Source: Pyruvatibacter mobilis
Lineage (GTDB): Bacteria; Pseudomonadota; Alphaproteobacteria; CGMCC-115125
NCBI RefSeq assembly: GCF_012848855.1
Contig: NZ_CP051630.1
Location: 537,501 to 601,500, forward strand
Reading direction: 5' to 3'
Length of the DNA: 64,000 bases
Shown in pieces: positions 53,930 through 62,943 of this stretch. The notes beneath the pieces were generated by a model. It ran no database searches. It saw only the letters and a program-made list of their open reading frames with translations, and was not told the DNA's origin. The position numbers were made by a program, and so were the translations under genes. Within the stretch, counting starts at the first letter, position 1. Every line of letters starts with the position of its first letter.

Positions 53930-55303
53930 TCAGACCGGGATCTGCACCAGGGCGCGGAGGCCGCCGAGGGGGCTTTCGAGGAGCAGGATGTCGCCGCCAT
54001 GGCCGCGGGCGACGTCGCGGGCGATGGCGAGGCCGAGGCCGGAGCCGGAGCGGTTCTGGTTGCGGGATTCATCGAGGCGGTGGAAGGGGCGGAAGGCGTC
54101 TTCCATCTGGTCGGCGGGAATGCCGGGGCCGTCATCATCGACGGTGATTTCCACCATGGCACCGCGCCGCAAGGCGGCCAGGCGCACATGGTCCGCGTGG
54201 CCGGCGGCATTTTCAACCAGGTTGGTGATGCAGCGCTTGAGGGCGTGAGGCCGGGCGCGGATGGGCATGGGGCCGTCGATCACCAGTTCGATGTCGGTGC
54301 CCTTGCGCGCGGCGTTGACGCGGACGTCCTCGAGGAAATCCTCAAGCTCCACCTCGCGCGCCGTCTCGCCGCCCTGGCCGCGGGCAAAGTCGAGATATTC
54401 ATCGAGCAGGCGCTGCATCTCCACCACGTCGTCCTGCAGTTCCTTGATGTCCGGGTCGTCGCCCATCATGGCGAGCTGCAGCTTGAAGCGGGTCAGCGGG
54501 GTCTTCAGGTCATGGCTGACCCCGGCCAGCATGGCAGTGCGCTGCTGGATCTGGCGGGCCAGCCGGTCGCGCATGACTATCAGGGCCTGGGCGGCGCGGC
54601 GCACTTCGGTGGCGCCTGAGGGCTTGAAGTTGGGCATGTCGCGGCCGAGGCCGAAGGCTTCCGCCGCCTGGGCCAGCCGCTGGATGGGGCGCACCTGCCC
54701 GCGCAGGAACAGGATCGCCACCACCAGCAGGATCAGCGAGGTGCCGGCCATCCAGGACAGGAAGATGTGGCTGTTGGTGGCGGAGACGCGGCTGCGCAGG
54801 AACAGGGCGCGGACGACGCCTTCCGGCACCTGCACGCGGACATCGACATATTTTTCGTAGGTCACGGTATCCACCCAGACCGGGCGGTCGAAGCGGCTCT
54901 GCATTTCCGTTTCCAGCGTGTCGTGCAGGAAGGGGAACCAGCCGGGCTCGACCTTGGGGGGCAGGCTCTCGCCCGGCCAGATGGCGATCTGCACTTCGAT
55001 GGTGGAGCCGATGCGGTCCACGAAGTCGGCATAGTCCGCGTCGTCGGAGATGTCGTCATACAGGCGCATGATCAGCGCCATGTCGTTGGCGGCCATATAG
55101 GCAAGGCCGCGGGTCACCTTCTCCCAGTGGCGGTCGAGGAAGACCGAGGTGGCGACGATCTGCAGCAGCAGCATGGGGGCGACGACGATGATCAGCGATC
55201 GCCCGAACAGGCCGCGCGGCGTCCAGTCCTTGATCAGGATCGACGGATCAATCGCGGCGAGGAACCGGCGGGCGGGCGTGCGGTGGATCGTGGTGTCAGC
55301 CAT
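53930..55303 (-). CDS. sensor histidine kinase (EnvZ-like)
   Basis: A 457-residue kinase. Helices at about 36-55 and 180-200 enclose a periplasmic domain, and a HAMP linker (RGQVRPIQRLAQAAEAFGLG) follows. The dimerisation domain carries phosphoacceptor His264 (GVSHDLKTPLTRFKL), and an ATPase domain ends with DDDGPGIPADQ and SGSGLGLAIARDVARGHGG. It pairs with the OmpR-type regulator 78 bases upstream in the same operon. The cognate signal is unknown. Confidence 0.94.
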   Translation of the reverse strand: MADTTIHRTPARRFLAAIDPSILIKDWTPRGLFGRSLIIVVAPMLLLQIVATSVFLDRHWEKVTRGLAYMAANDMALIMRLYDDISDDADYADFVDRIGSTIEVQIAIWPGESLPPKVEPGWFPFLHDTLETEMQSRFDRPVWVDTVTYEKYVDVRVQVPEGVVRALFLRSRVSATNSHIFLSWMAGTSLILLVVAILFLRGQVRPIQRLAQAAEAFGLGRDMPNFKPSGATEVRRAAQALIVMRDRLARQIQQRTAMLAGVSHDLKTPLTRFKLQLAMMGDDPDIKELQDDVVEMQRLLDEYLDFARGQGGETAREVELEDFLEDVRVNAARKGTDIELVIDGPMPIRARPHALKRCITNLVENAAGHADHVRLAALRRGAMVEITVDDDGPGIPADQMEDAFRPFHRLDESRNQNRSGSGLGLAIARDVARGHGGDILLLESPLGGLRALVQIPV

Positions 55304-55381
55304 GGAGAAGCGTTCCTAACGGGGCCTGCGGTGCGCCTGCGGCGGTTTTTTCGGCGCACCTCCACTGTAGATGGGGTTGGA

Positions 55382-56137
55382 TCAGTCGGGGACAAACATG
55401 TAGCCGGCGCCGCGGATGGTGCGCAGGTAGCGCGGCTCCCTCGGGTCCGGCTCGATCTTGCGGCGGAGGCGGTTGATCTGCACGTCCACGGCGCGGTCGG
55501 AGATGGTGTCATCGCCGCCGGTCAGCTCCTCGCGCGGCAGGGCCCGGCCGACGGCACGGCAGAACAGCTTCATCAGTTCGATCTCGCGGGTGGTGAGGCG
55601 CACCGGCTGGCCGTTGCGGGCAAGCGCGCCGCGTTCCACGTCGAATTCAAGCTCTCCGAACTCCACCGAGCGGGCCGCCTGCGGGCGGCTCTGGGTGCGG
55701 CGGAGGATGGTCTGGATGCGCAGCAGCAATTCGCGCGGCTCGAACGGCTTGGGCAGGTAATCATCGACGCCGGCCTCCAGCCCCTCGATGCGGTCGTCCG
55801 CCTCGGTGCGCGCGGTGAGCATGAGGATGGGGACATCTGAGGTGGTGCGCAGGGACTTGGCGAAGGTGATGCCGCTTTCGCCGGGCATCATCACGTCGAG
55901 CACGATGAGGTCGAAGGCAAGGCCCTCCATGCGTTCGCGCGCCTGGGCGGCGTGTTCGGCCGCTGTGACGCGGAAGCCGTTGTCGCTGAGATATTTGCGC
56001 AGCAGCTCGCGGATGCGGCGGTCGTCATCGACGATCAGCAGGTGCGGGGCGTCATCGGGCAGGGGGGCGGTGCGGCCCGCGGAGCGCTGTGCGGGCGGGC
56101 TTCCGGCTGCGGGCATATCATCGGCGGGGTCACTCAC
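55382..56137 (-). CDS. OmpR-family response regulator (PetR-like)
   Basis: A 251-residue regulator. Receiver with DDD (37-39), phosphoacceptor Asp81 (LIVLDVMMP) and the KPF motif, then a winged-helix DNA-binding domain (REIELMKLFCRAVGRALPREEL ... VDVQINRLRRKIEPDPREPRYLRTIRGAGYMF). The GTG at 56137 overlaps the MarR stop (GTGA), so it is translationally coupled and starts upstream of the first ATG (56116). A MarR-OmpR pair of this kind is petP-petR in Rhodobacter capsulatus, needed for bc1 expression; orthology is inferred from architecture. Confidence 0.92.
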   Translation of the reverse strand: MSDPADDMPAAGSPPAQRSAGRTAPLPDDAPHLLIVDDDRRIRELLRKYLSDNGFRVTAAEHAAQARERMEGLAFDLIVLDVMMPGESGITFAKSLRTTSDVPILMLTARTEADDRIEGLEAGVDDYLPKPFEPRELLLRIQTILRRTQSRPQAARSVEFGELEFDVERGALARNGQPVRLTTREIELMKLFCRAVGRALPREELTGGDDTISDRAVDVQINRLRRKIEPDPREPRYLRTIRGAGYMFVPD

Positions 56138-56685
56138 TGGCCCGCATCCTTCTCCTGGGCAGGTAAATGATCCGCCCCCGGATGAAGCTCGTTGCGGCTG
56201 GCCCGGTCCAGCATCGCCTCCATCACCTTGCGCCAGGCCTCTTCGGCGTCGGGACCGGCTGCCTCGAAGGCGCGCAGCAGGCGGGCGCGCTGGGGGGCGC
56301 GGAGCTGATCCCACAGGTCGATGCCCTTCTGGGTCAGGTGCAGGTGCCGTTCGCGCCGGTCCTGGGCGCCGGTGCGCTGTTCCACCTGGCCGTCCTCTAC
56401 AAGCTGGCGCAGCACGCGGGCGAGGCTTTGCTTGGTGATGCCGAGGATCGCCAGCAGGTTCTGCACGGTGATGCCGGGATTGCGGCCGACAAAGTGCAGC
56501 ACCCGGTGATGGGCGCGGCCGAAGCCCTGGCGTTCGAGGATGGCGTCCGGGTCACCGACGAAATCCCTGTAGGCGAAGAACAGCAGTTCCATGGCCTCGA
56601 TCACGCGCGCTTCGGTCTCCTCGTCCGGGCAGGGGGCGGACGGCGACTCGGCGGGCGGGGCGGTGAAAGAATTTATGTCAGCCAT
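56134..56685 (-). CDS. MarR-family transcriptional regulator (PetP-like)
   Basis: A 183-residue winged-helix protein. The recognition region is GRNPGITVQNLLAILGITKQSLARVLRQLVEDGQVEQRTGAQDRRERHLHLTQKG (about 90-145). The N-terminus is Pro/Ser-rich. First gene of the operon MarR-OmpR-kinase and divergent from ilvE. ATTGGTTA and ATTGTTA (56696-56703, 56705-56711) close to its start could be an autoregulatory site. It ends with a GTGA overlap into the regulator gene. Confidence 0.92.
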   Translation of the reverse strand: MADINSFTAPPAESPSAPCPDEETEARVIEAMELLFFAYRDFVGDPDAILERQGFGRAHHRVLHFVGRNPGITVQNLLAILGITKQSLARVLRQLVEDGQVEQRTGAQDRRERHLHLTQKGIDLWDQLRAPQRARLLRAFEAAGPDAEEAWRKVMEAMLDRASRNELHPGADHLPAQEKDAGQ

Positions 56686-56980
56686 GTTGACTTATATTGG
56701 TTAGATTGTTACCTGTTAGCGCGTTGAGAAGACAGGATCAGTCGCGACGGGGCCAAAACCGCCTGAATTCGGGTGGAATCGGGTGGCAAATGACGTCCAA
56801 GCGGTCACGATACGCTGGTCTTCAGGATATTGCGCGCTGGCCGCTCTCACAATTGCCCGCACTCTGTTACGTCCGCCCCGGCCTGCCGGGCCCGCGAGAC
56901 GGCAGGGATTGCGGCACCCCCGTGTGACGGGCCTTAACGGCGCACCGAGGCAACAAGACTGAACAAGGGAGTGGCTCGCC

Positions 56981-57877
56981 ATGGCCTCCATACCGTTTGA
57001 CGACCGTGATGGGTTTATCTGGATGAACGGCAGCCTGCGCCCCTGGCGCGATGCCAACATCCACATCCTCAGCCATGCCCTGCATTATGCGAGCTGCGTG
57101 TTCGAAGGCGAGCGCGTCTATTCGGGCGAGATCTTCAAGCTGCGCGAGCACACCGACCGGCTGATCGCCTCGGCGAAGATCCTCGGCTTCGACATTCCGT
57201 ATACGGCGGATGAGATCGACGCGGCCTGCAAGGAGACGGTTGCGGCGCAGGGCTTCAAGGACGCCTATGTGCGCCCGGTGGCGTGGCGCGGCAGCGAGAT
57301 GATGGGCGTGTCGGCGCAGGCAACGAAGATCAACCTTGCCGTCGCCGTGTGGGAGTGGCCGTCCTATTTCGACCCGGAAGAGCGCCTGAAGGGCATCCGC
57401 CTCGATATGGCGCAGTATCGCCGTCCCGCACCGGAGACCGCGCCGTGCAAGAGCAAGGCAGCGGGCCTCTACATGATCTGCACGATTTCCAAGCATGCAG
57501 CTGAAGGCAAGGGCTATGCGGACGCCATGATGCTGGACTATCGCGGCTATGTGGCCGAGGCGACCGGCGCCAATGTCTTCTTCGAGAAGGACGGCAAGCT
57601 GCACACGCCGACGCCGGACTGCTTCCTCGACGGGATCACACGCCGCACGGTGATTGACCTTGCCAAGGCGCGGGGCGTGGAGGTGATCGAGCGGCACATC
57701 AAGCCGGAGGAGATGGCTGAGTTCAACCAGTGCTTCATCACCGGTACGGCGGCGGAAGTGACGCCGGTGTCGGAGATCGGCGAATACCGCTTCACGCCGG
57801 GCGAGATCACCAAGCAGCTAATGGATGACTACACGGCGCTGGTGAACCGGGCGGGAACGTCTGCCGCCGCTGAATAA
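56981..57877 (+). CDS. ilvE: branched-chain amino acid aminotransferase
   Basis: A 298-residue class-IV PLP aminotransferase for Leu, Ile and Val. Features: the opening FIWMNGSLRPWRDANIHILSHALHYASCVFEGERVY, candidate PLP-lysine Lys159 (CKSKAAGLYM), and ATGANVFFEKDGKLHTP followed by FLDGITRRTVIDLAKARG. AAGGGAG upstream supports the ATG. It is divergent from the MarR gene, a conserved adjacency with petP-petR-like genes. Confidence 0.95.
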   Translation: MASIPFDDRDGFIWMNGSLRPWRDANIHILSHALHYASCVFEGERVYSGEIFKLREHTDRLIASAKILGFDIPYTADEIDAACKETVAAQGFKDAYVRPVAWRGSEMMGVSAQATKINLAVAVWEWPSYFDPEERLKGIRLDMAQYRRPAPETAPCKSKAAGLYMICTISKHAAEGKGYADAMMLDYRGYVAEATGANVFFEKDGKLHTPTPDCFLDGITRRTVIDLAKARGVEVIERHIKPEEMAEFNQCFITGTAAEVTPVSEIGEYRFTPGEITKQLMDDYTALVNRAGTSAAAE

Positions 57878-57903
57878 TCAGCAGGCATCCAGTTTTGGAC
57901 GAG

Positions 57904-58359
57904 CTAGCGGCGCTGCCACTTTTCAGTGGCGGCGTCGTCGCTTTTCCGGGCCTCCACCCAGTGGCCGCTGTCCTCGCCATGCTCCTTCTTCCAGAAGGGG
58001 GCGTTGGTCTTGAGGAAGTCCATGACGAAATTGGCCGCGTCGAAGGCCGGCTGCCGTGAGGCGGAGGTGGCGATCACCAGCACGATGGGGTCGCCGGGGG
58101 TGAGATCACCAAAGCGGTGGATGATCTCGATGTCCTGCACGTCAAAACGCGTGCGGGCTTCCGCCTCGATGCGCTCAAGCTCGGCCTGCGCCATGGCGGG
58201 GTAGTGCTCCAGCGTCATGGTGTGGAGCTTCTCGCCGCCCGACAGATCCCGCACCTGGCCGACGAATGTCACGCTGGCGCCGATATCGGCACGGCCTGAC
58301 GTCAGCGCCATCAATTCGGCACCGGCATCAAACGGTTCTGGCTGGATGCGCACGGGCAT
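57904..58359 (-). CDS. moaE: molybdopterin synthase catalytic subunit
   Basis: A 151-residue MoaE. Conserved blocks: GASVTFVGQVRDLSGGEKLHTMTLEHYPAMAQAEL, the IHRFGDLTPGDPIVLVIATSASRQPAFDAANFVMD core and the catalytic lysine region TNAPFWKKEHG. It transfers sulfur from MoaD to precursor Z. It lies 4 bases downstream of moaD. Confidence 0.95.
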   Translation of the reverse strand: MPVRIQPEPFDAGAELMALTSGRADIGASVTFVGQVRDLSGGEKLHTMTLEHYPAMAQAELERIEAEARTRFDVQDIEIIHRFGDLTPGDPIVLVIATSASRQPAFDAANFVMDFLKTNAPFWKKEHGEDSGHWVEARKSDDAATEKWQRR

Positions 58360-58363
58360 GGGG

Positions 58364-58624
58364 TCAGCCGCCCGTCACCGGCGGGAACAGGGCAATCTCG
58401 TCTCCGGGGCGGATGGGTGTATCCGCGTCCGCCTGCTCCTGGTTGACCGCGAATTTGAGATCCATCCCGTCGAAGGCGAAGCGCTTGTCTTCATCCGTGT
58501 CCGCCAGATGTGCCACCAGTGCGCCGACGGTCGCGATGCCGTCCGGCAGGCTCAGCTGCTCTTCCGGTGTGCCGACGGCTTCACGCAGGCGGGCGAAGTA
58601 GAGAATGGTGACGGGCGCGCTCAT
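58364..58624 (-). CDS. moaD: molybdopterin synthase sulfur-carrier subunit
   Basis: An 86-residue ubiquitin-fold protein ending in the essential double glycine (EIALFPPVTGG), which is thiocarboxylated to donate sulfur. The N-terminal VTILYFARLREAVGTPEEQL is typical. It overlaps the pgsA stop by 4 bases (ATGA) and precedes moaE by 4 bases, a pgsA-moaD-moaE operon common in alphaproteobacteria. Confidence 0.95.
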   Translation of the reverse strand: MSAPVTILYFARLREAVGTPEEQLSLPDGIATVGALVAHLADTDEDKRFAFDGMDLKFAVNQEQADADTPIRPGDEIALFPPVTGG

Positions 58625-59259
58625 GCGTCGTCCCCGTCGCGCGACGCATTGCGGTCATCGGCGGCGATGACGTGGTGCATGCCGGCGCGGAAATAGTCAT
58701 AGCCTGTGTAGAGCGTCAGCAGGGCGGCGACCCACAGCAGCGTGATGCCGAGTTCGCTGGTGAAAGGATAAAGCTCACGGCCTTCCGGCCCGCAGAGCAG
58801 GAAGGTGACGGCCAGCATCTGGATCGCGGTCTTCCACTTGGCGAGCTGGGTGACCGGCACGCTGACCTGCAGGGACGCGAGATATTCGCGCAGGCCGGAG
58901 ACGAGGATTTCGCGGGACAGGATGATGACCGCTGCAAACAGGCTGATGCCGGCAATGGTTTCGTCGGCGGCGAGCAGCAGCAGGGCGGCTGCCACCAGCA
59001 GCTTGTCGGCGATCGGGTCCAGCATGGTGCCGAGGCTTGATTGCTGCTTCAGCGCGCGGGCGATGTAGCCGTCCACATAGTCGGTGATGCTGGCGGCAAC
59101 GAAGATGCCCACGGCGATCCAGCGACCGATATTCCCCTCGATGAAGAATGTCAGCACAAGGACGGGCACCAGTGCGATACGCGCATAGGTGAGGATGTTG
59201 GGCAGGGTCCAGGCCACGGAGGTGGCGGCGGCGGACGATACGCGGGGCTCACTCGACAT
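58621..59259 (-). CDS. pgsA: CDP-diacylglycerol-glycerol-3-phosphate 3-phosphatidyltransferase
   Basis: A 212-residue membrane enzyme making phosphatidylglycerol phosphate. The CDP-alcohol phosphotransferase motif DGYIARALKQQSSLGTMLDPIADK (D-G-x2-A-R-x8-G-x3-D-x3-D) is intact, and about five helices follow WTLPNILTYARIALVPVLVL. It lies 94 bases downstream of uvrC, the usual neighbour in many proteobacteria. Confidence 0.95.
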   Translation of the reverse strand: MSSEPRVSSAAATSVAWTLPNILTYARIALVPVLVLTFFIEGNIGRWIAVGIFVAASITDYVDGYIARALKQQSSLGTMLDPIADKLLVAAALLLLAADETIAGISLFAAVIILSREILVSGLREYLASLQVSVPVTQLAKWKTAIQMLAVTFLLCGPEGRELYPFTSELGITLLWVAALLTLYTGYDYFRAGMHHVIAADDRNASRDGDDA

Positions 59260-59353
59260 GGCGGGATCATATACGAGGCCGGACAGGGCGGGGAGGGGCG
59301 GGACAACAAATCTTGATGACGTGGTCTCGCAATGCCGTGGGTGCCTTCAGGCC

Positions 59354-61270
59354 CTATTTCGCGCCCTCGTGGAAGTGATCGTAGATGCTGCGGGCGACAG
59401 CGGTTGAAATGCCTTCCACGGCTTCAAGGTCGGCGAGGCCTGCCGCGGCGACGGCGCGGGCAGAGCCGAAATGGTTAAGCAATGCGCGCTTGCGCTTGGG
59501 GCCGATGGAGGCGATCCCGTCCAGCAGCGACTTGCCCATGGCCTTCTTGCGCCGGGTGCGGTGGCTGCCGATGGCAAAGCGGTGGGCTTCATCGCGCAGG
59601 CGCTGGAGATAATAGAGCACGGGGCTTTTCGGCTCCATCATGAAGGGCTGGCGGCCGGTCATGAAGAAGCGCTCACGGCCCGCGTCACGCTCAGGGCCCT
59701 TGGCGATGCCCACCAGCGTTACCCGGTCGATGCCCAGTTCGTTGAACACCTCCTGGACGACGGAAAGCTGCCCGGCGCCGCCGTCGATCAGCACGAGGTC
59801 TGGCCAGTCGGGGACGGGCAGATCAGCGCGGGCCTCATCCTCAGCGGTATCAAGGGCTTCCTGCTCCTTCACCAGGCGGGCGAAGCGGCGGGTCAGTACC
59901 TCGCGCATCATGGCGTAGTCATCGCCGGGCTCGGTGTCCGGGTTCTTGATGTTGAACTTGCGGTACTGGTTCTTGCGGAAGCCTTCAGGCCCCGCGACGA
60001 TCATGCCGCCGACAGCATTGGTGCCGGAGATGTGACTGTTGTCATAGACCTCGATGCGCTCGGGCGCCGTGTCCATGCCGAAAGCCTCGGCGAGGCCCGC
60101 CAGCAGTTTCGTCTGGGTCGAGCTTTCAGCCATGCGGCGGGCTAGGGCCTCGCGGGCATTGTCGAAGGCGTACTGCACCAGCTCGCGCTTTTCGCCCCGG
60201 TGCGGACGGCCGACGGCCACCTTGCGGCCGCGCTTGACGGTCAGCGCTTCGGCCAGCAGGTCGCCATTTTCGATGTCCTGATTGAGCAGCACGAGGCGCG
60301 GGGCCGGGCGTTCCTCGTAGAACTGGGCGAGGAAGCCATCGAGGATTTCGGCCGGTTCCATGTCCTTGTCGTGCTTGGGGAAGTAGGCGCGGTTGCCCCA
60401 GTTCTGCCCGGCGCGGAAGAAGAAGACCTGCACACAGGCCTGGCCGCCTTCGGCGTGGATGGCGAAGACATCCGCCTCTTCGACGGTCTGCGGGTTGATG
60501 CCCTGGCGCTGCTGGATGTGGCTCAGGGCGCGCAGGCGGTCGCGGTAGATGGCGGCCTTCTCGAAATCCAGCTCGCCTGCGGCTGTTTCCATCTGGGCGG
60601 CCATCCGTTCACGGATCTTGCGGCTCTTGCCGGTGAGGAAGGCGTCGGCTTCCGCCACAAGGCTTGCGTAATCATCATGACTGATTTCGCCGGTGCAGGG
60701 GGCGGAGCAGCGCTTGATCTGGAACAGCAGGCAGGGGCGGGTGCGGGCGTCATAGACCGTGTCGGAGCACGAGCGCAGCAGGAAGGCCTTCTGCAGGGCG
60801 TTCAGCGTGCGGTTGACCGCGCCGGCCGAGGCGAAGGGGCCGAAATAGTCGCCCTTGCGGCTGCGCGCGCCGCGATGCTTGAGGATCTGCGGCACCTCGT
60901 GGTCGCGGGCGATGAGGATATAGGGGAAGGACTTGTCGTCGCGCAGCTGCACATTGTAGCGCGGGCGCAGCTGCTTGATGAGGTTGGCTTCGAGCAGCAG
61001 GGCCGCCGTCTCGCTTTCCGTCACCACGAATTCCATGGCGCGGGTGGCGGCGATCATCCGCGCGATGCGGTTGGTGTGGCCCATGAGGCGGGTGTAGCTG
61101 GTGACGCGCTTCTTGAGGTTGCGCGCCTTGCCCACATAGAGCACCTCGCCATCCTCGCCGAACATGCGGTAGACGCCCGGCGCGTGGGGCAGCCGGGTGA
61201 CGTAATCCGCGATCAGGTCCGCGCCGATGAGGGGGGTGTCAGCGGATGGAGGAGGAGGGGCGTCGCTCAT
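59354..61270 (-). CDS. uvrC: excinuclease ABC subunit C
   Basis: A 638-residue UvrC of nucleotide excision repair. N-terminal GIY-YIG nuclease domain ([29 protein letters not shown], about 31-59), a Cys-rich region, the UVR motif ([16 protein letters not shown]), the RNase-H-like C-terminal nuclease ([31 protein letters not shown]) and helix-hairpin-helix repeats at the end ([22 protein letters not shown]). Its upstream region has a DnaA-box match and several palindromes. Confidence 0.97.
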   Translation of the reverse strand: MSDAPPPPSADTPLIGADLIADYVTRLPHAPGVYRMFGEDGEVLYVGKARNLKKRVTSYTRLMGHTNRIARMIAATRAMEFVVTESETAALLLEANLIKQLRPRYNVQLRDDKSFPYILIARDHEVPQILKHRGARSRKGDYFGPFASAGAVNRTLNALQKAFLLRSCSDTVYDARTRPCLLFQIKRCSAPCTGEISHDDYASLVAEADAFLTGKSRKIRERMAAQMETAAGELDFEKAAIYRDRLRALSHIQQRQGINPQTVEEADVFAIHAEGGQACVQVFFFRAGQNWGNRAYFPKHDKDMEPAEILDGFLAQFYEERPAPRLVLLNQDIENGDLLAEALTVKRGRKVAVGRPHRGEKRELVQYAFDNAREALARRMAESSTQTKLLAGLAEAFGMDTAPERIEVYDNSHISGTNAVGGMIVAGPEGFRKNQYRKFNIKNPDTEPGDDYAMMREVLTRRFARLVKEQEALDTAEDEARADLPVPDWPDLVLIDGGAGQLSVVQEVFNELGIDRVTLVGIAKGPERDAGRERFFMTGRQPFMMEPKSPVLYYLQRLRDEAHRFAIGSHRTRRKKAMGKSLLDGIASIGPKRKRALLNHFGSARAVAAAGLADLEAVEGISTAVARSIYDHFHEGAK

Positions 61271-61337
61271 GATCCTGAATATGCATGCGCCGGAGGCAAA
61301 TTGAACCTTGCCGCGCGGTCAATCAGTCGTTCCAGCC

Positions 61338-61346
61338 TGTGGATAA
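61338..61346 (-). promoter_or_regulatory. consensus DnaA-box match
   Basis: TGTGGATAA on plus is TTATCCACA on minus, the exact DnaA-box consensus, 68 bases upstream of the uvrC start. A single copy, so more likely a regulatory or chance site than an origin. Confidence 0.35.
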
Positions 61347-61476
61347 GTCTGTTGGAAACACCTGCACCACCACGTCCGGCGCGGAAAAGAGGAAATGCGG
61401 GGCCGAAACGGGCCTTGTGGCGTGCGGCGCCGTAACTGACTGATTATTCATCCGAATTATCGATCTTCAAACTATG

Positions 61477-61484
61477 TTAACCAT
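61477..61484 (+). promoter_or_regulatory. CtrA half-site-like TTAACCAT
   Basis: TTAACCAT is the half-site form seen in CtrA-controlled promoters of Caulobacter and relatives. It is one short match in an AT-richer stretch and could be chance. Confidence 0.3.
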
Positions 61485-61502
61485 GAATCAGATGGGCAAA
61501 GG

Positions 61503-61519
61503 GGTAAGGCTGCCTTACC
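61503..61519. promoter_or_regulatory. palindrome GGTAAGGC-T-GCCTTACC
   Basis: A perfect 8+1+8 inverted repeat upstream of uvrC and downstream of folB, with the geometry of a dimeric repressor operator. No T-tract flanks it. Confidence 0.45.
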
Positions 61520-61631
61520 AACCCGCACCTCGTGCGTATGTGCACAACGGCGCTCAACCATGGGGTTCTGCTGACAATCGGGGTGCTGAAGAAATGGGCC
61601 CGCAGGCGCTGATTTGTCAGCCAGGTTGACA

Positions 61632-61648
61632 GATTCCGGCCCGGAATC
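61632..61648. promoter_or_regulatory. palindrome GATTCCGG-C-CCGGAATC
   Basis: A perfect 8+1+8 inverted repeat 33 bases beyond the folB stop. It could be an operator or the stem of an RNA end; without a T-tract the terminator reading is weak. Confidence 0.45.
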
Positions 61649-61681
61649 GGCCGGGGTGCGGAATTGTCCGCCTGCCGAAAG

Positions 61682-62167
61682 TCAGGATGCGGGCAGTGGG
61701 CGGAGGCGCTCGATCTCGATGCCGACGGAATGGGCTTCCTCGATGGCTTCGAGCTTTTCCACCCGCACGCGGGCGGCGAGCACGCGGGGGTCTTCAAGGC
61801 AATCCGACGCGATGCGCTCGGCCAGGGTTTCCACCAGCCGCACATGGCCCTCATCGACCAGGGCTTTGATGTTGGTGACGACGCTGCGGTAGCAGACGAC
61901 ATTGTCGATGTTATCGCCGATCTCCACGTCGCCCTCGGTGACCGTCAGGTCCACATTGATGAGGATCGGCTGGGTGCGGCCTTCCTCGTGGCGGTAAACG
62001 CCGATATGGGCGTCGAGACGCAGGTCGCGGACGAAGACATGACGGGTGAGGCGGGCGGCATCGGCGATGCGCAGGGGCGTCACATTGCCAGTAGAGGCCG
62101 TTCCTGTGGCTGACTTGCTCATGGTGCGCTCGTTGCCGTTCTGGGTGGCCCCGGTCATGCGGGACAC
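61682..62167 (-). CDS. folB: dihydroneopterin aldolase
   Basis: A 161-residue FolB-type protein of folate synthesis. Conserved VFVRDLRLDAHIGVYRHEEGRTQPILINVDL (about 44-74), then NVVCYRSVVTNIKALVDEGHVRLVETLAERIASDCL with the catalytic Glu/Tyr region and a late VRVEKLEAI. The first 35 residues are not conserved; a start at the ATG at 62122 or 62158 is possible. It is 8 bases downstream of the pteridine-reductase-like SDR gene. Confidence 0.88.
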   Translation of the reverse strand: MSRMTGATQNGNERTMSKSATGTASTGNVTPLRIADAARLTRHVFVRDLRLDAHIGVYRHEEGRTQPILINVDLTVTEGDVEIGDNIDNVVCYRSVVTNIKALVDEGHVRLVETLAERIASDCLEDPRVLAARVRVEKLEAIEEAHSVGIEIERLRPLPAS

Positions 62168-62175
62168 GGATCGCG

Positions 62176-62943
62176 TTACTCGTTGCCGGTGGCGTCGGGG
62201 GTTTCCCAGGCCAGGTGCTGGCCGCCATCGAGGGCAAGCATTTGACCCGTCAGGGACGGGGTTTCAAGAATAAAGCGCACCGCGTGCTGAAACTCTGCCA
62301 TGCGCGGGCCGTGGCCCAGCGGCACGGCGCGGGCCTGGGCGGCGAAATCCTCCGCCGCCTGGCGCTCATTCGCCAGGGCCGGGCCGGGGCCGATGCCGTT
62401 GACGCGGATGCGAGGCGCGAGGGCCTGGGCGAGGGTCCGGGTGACGGTCCACAGGCCGGCCTTGGAGGCCGTGTAGGACATGAAGCGCGGGTTCAGCCGC
62501 CAGACGCGCTGGTCGATCATGTTGATGATGCAGCCCTCGCCGGTGCCGGGCAGCTGATCAGCGAAATGGCGGGCCAGCAGCAGCGGGCTGCGCAGATTGA
62601 CGGCCATATGGGCGTCAAAGCTCTCGGCGGTGAGGCTGCGGGCATCGTCCTCCTCAAAGAGGGAGGCGCTGTTGACCAGAAGGCCGAGGGGGCCGAGGGC
62701 CGCGTTGGCTTCGCTAATCATCCGGGCCGGGGCGTCCGGGGCGGCCAGATCCGCCTGCACGGTGACGGCGGTGCCGCCGTTTCCGGTGATGGCTGCGGCC
62801 AGCGCTTCTGCTTCGTCAGCCGAGGTGCCGTAATGGATGGCGACGGCCCAGCCGTCCTCCGCCAGCCCTTCCACGATCACGCGGCCGAGGCGCTTGGCCC
62901 CGCCCGTGACGAGCGCTGCTTTCGGGGTGCCGCTGCCGGTCAT
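62176..62943 (-). CDS. SDR oxidoreductase, pteridine-reductase / FolM-like
   Basis: A 255-residue short-chain dehydrogenase. The coenzyme loop TGGAKRLG (13-20) has the Arg/Leu form of pteridine reductases. The catalytic Ser position is Asp144 (NMIDQ), with Tyr157 and Lys161 (SYTASK), as in PTR1- and FolM-type enzymes that reduce dihydropterins. Adjacent folB strengthens a pterin or folate role. It overlaps the antiporter gene upstream by 4 bases. A general SDR role remains possible. Confidence 0.85.
   Translation of the reverse strand: MTGSGTPKAALVTGGAKRLGRVIVEGLAEDGWAVAIHYGTSADEAEALAAAITGNGGTAVTVQADLAAPDAPARMISEANAALGPLGLLVNSASLFEEDDARSLTAESFDAHMAVNLRSPLLLARHFADQLPGTGEGCIINMIDQRVWRLNPRFMSYTASKAGLWTVTRTLAQALAPRIRVNGIGPGPALANERQAAEDFAAQARAVPLGHGPRMAEFQHAVRFILETPSLTGQMLALDGGQHLAWETPDATGNE

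Larger units (their letters stand above)
61271..61681. other. 411-base region upstream of uvrC, palindrome-rich
   Basis: No gene is confidently supported; a 51-codon plus frame (61474-61629) has atypical codon use. It contains a DnaA-box match (61338-61346), TTAACCAT (61477-61484) and two perfect 8+1+8 palindromes (61503-61519, 61632-61648), and is AT-richer around 61440-61485. Confidence 0.6.

Noticed and set aside
61474-61629. 51-codon plus-strand frame upstream of uvrC (starts MLTMNQMGKG)
   Set aside because: Only about half of its third codon positions are G or C, far below neighbouring genes, and no ribosome site or homologue is evident.
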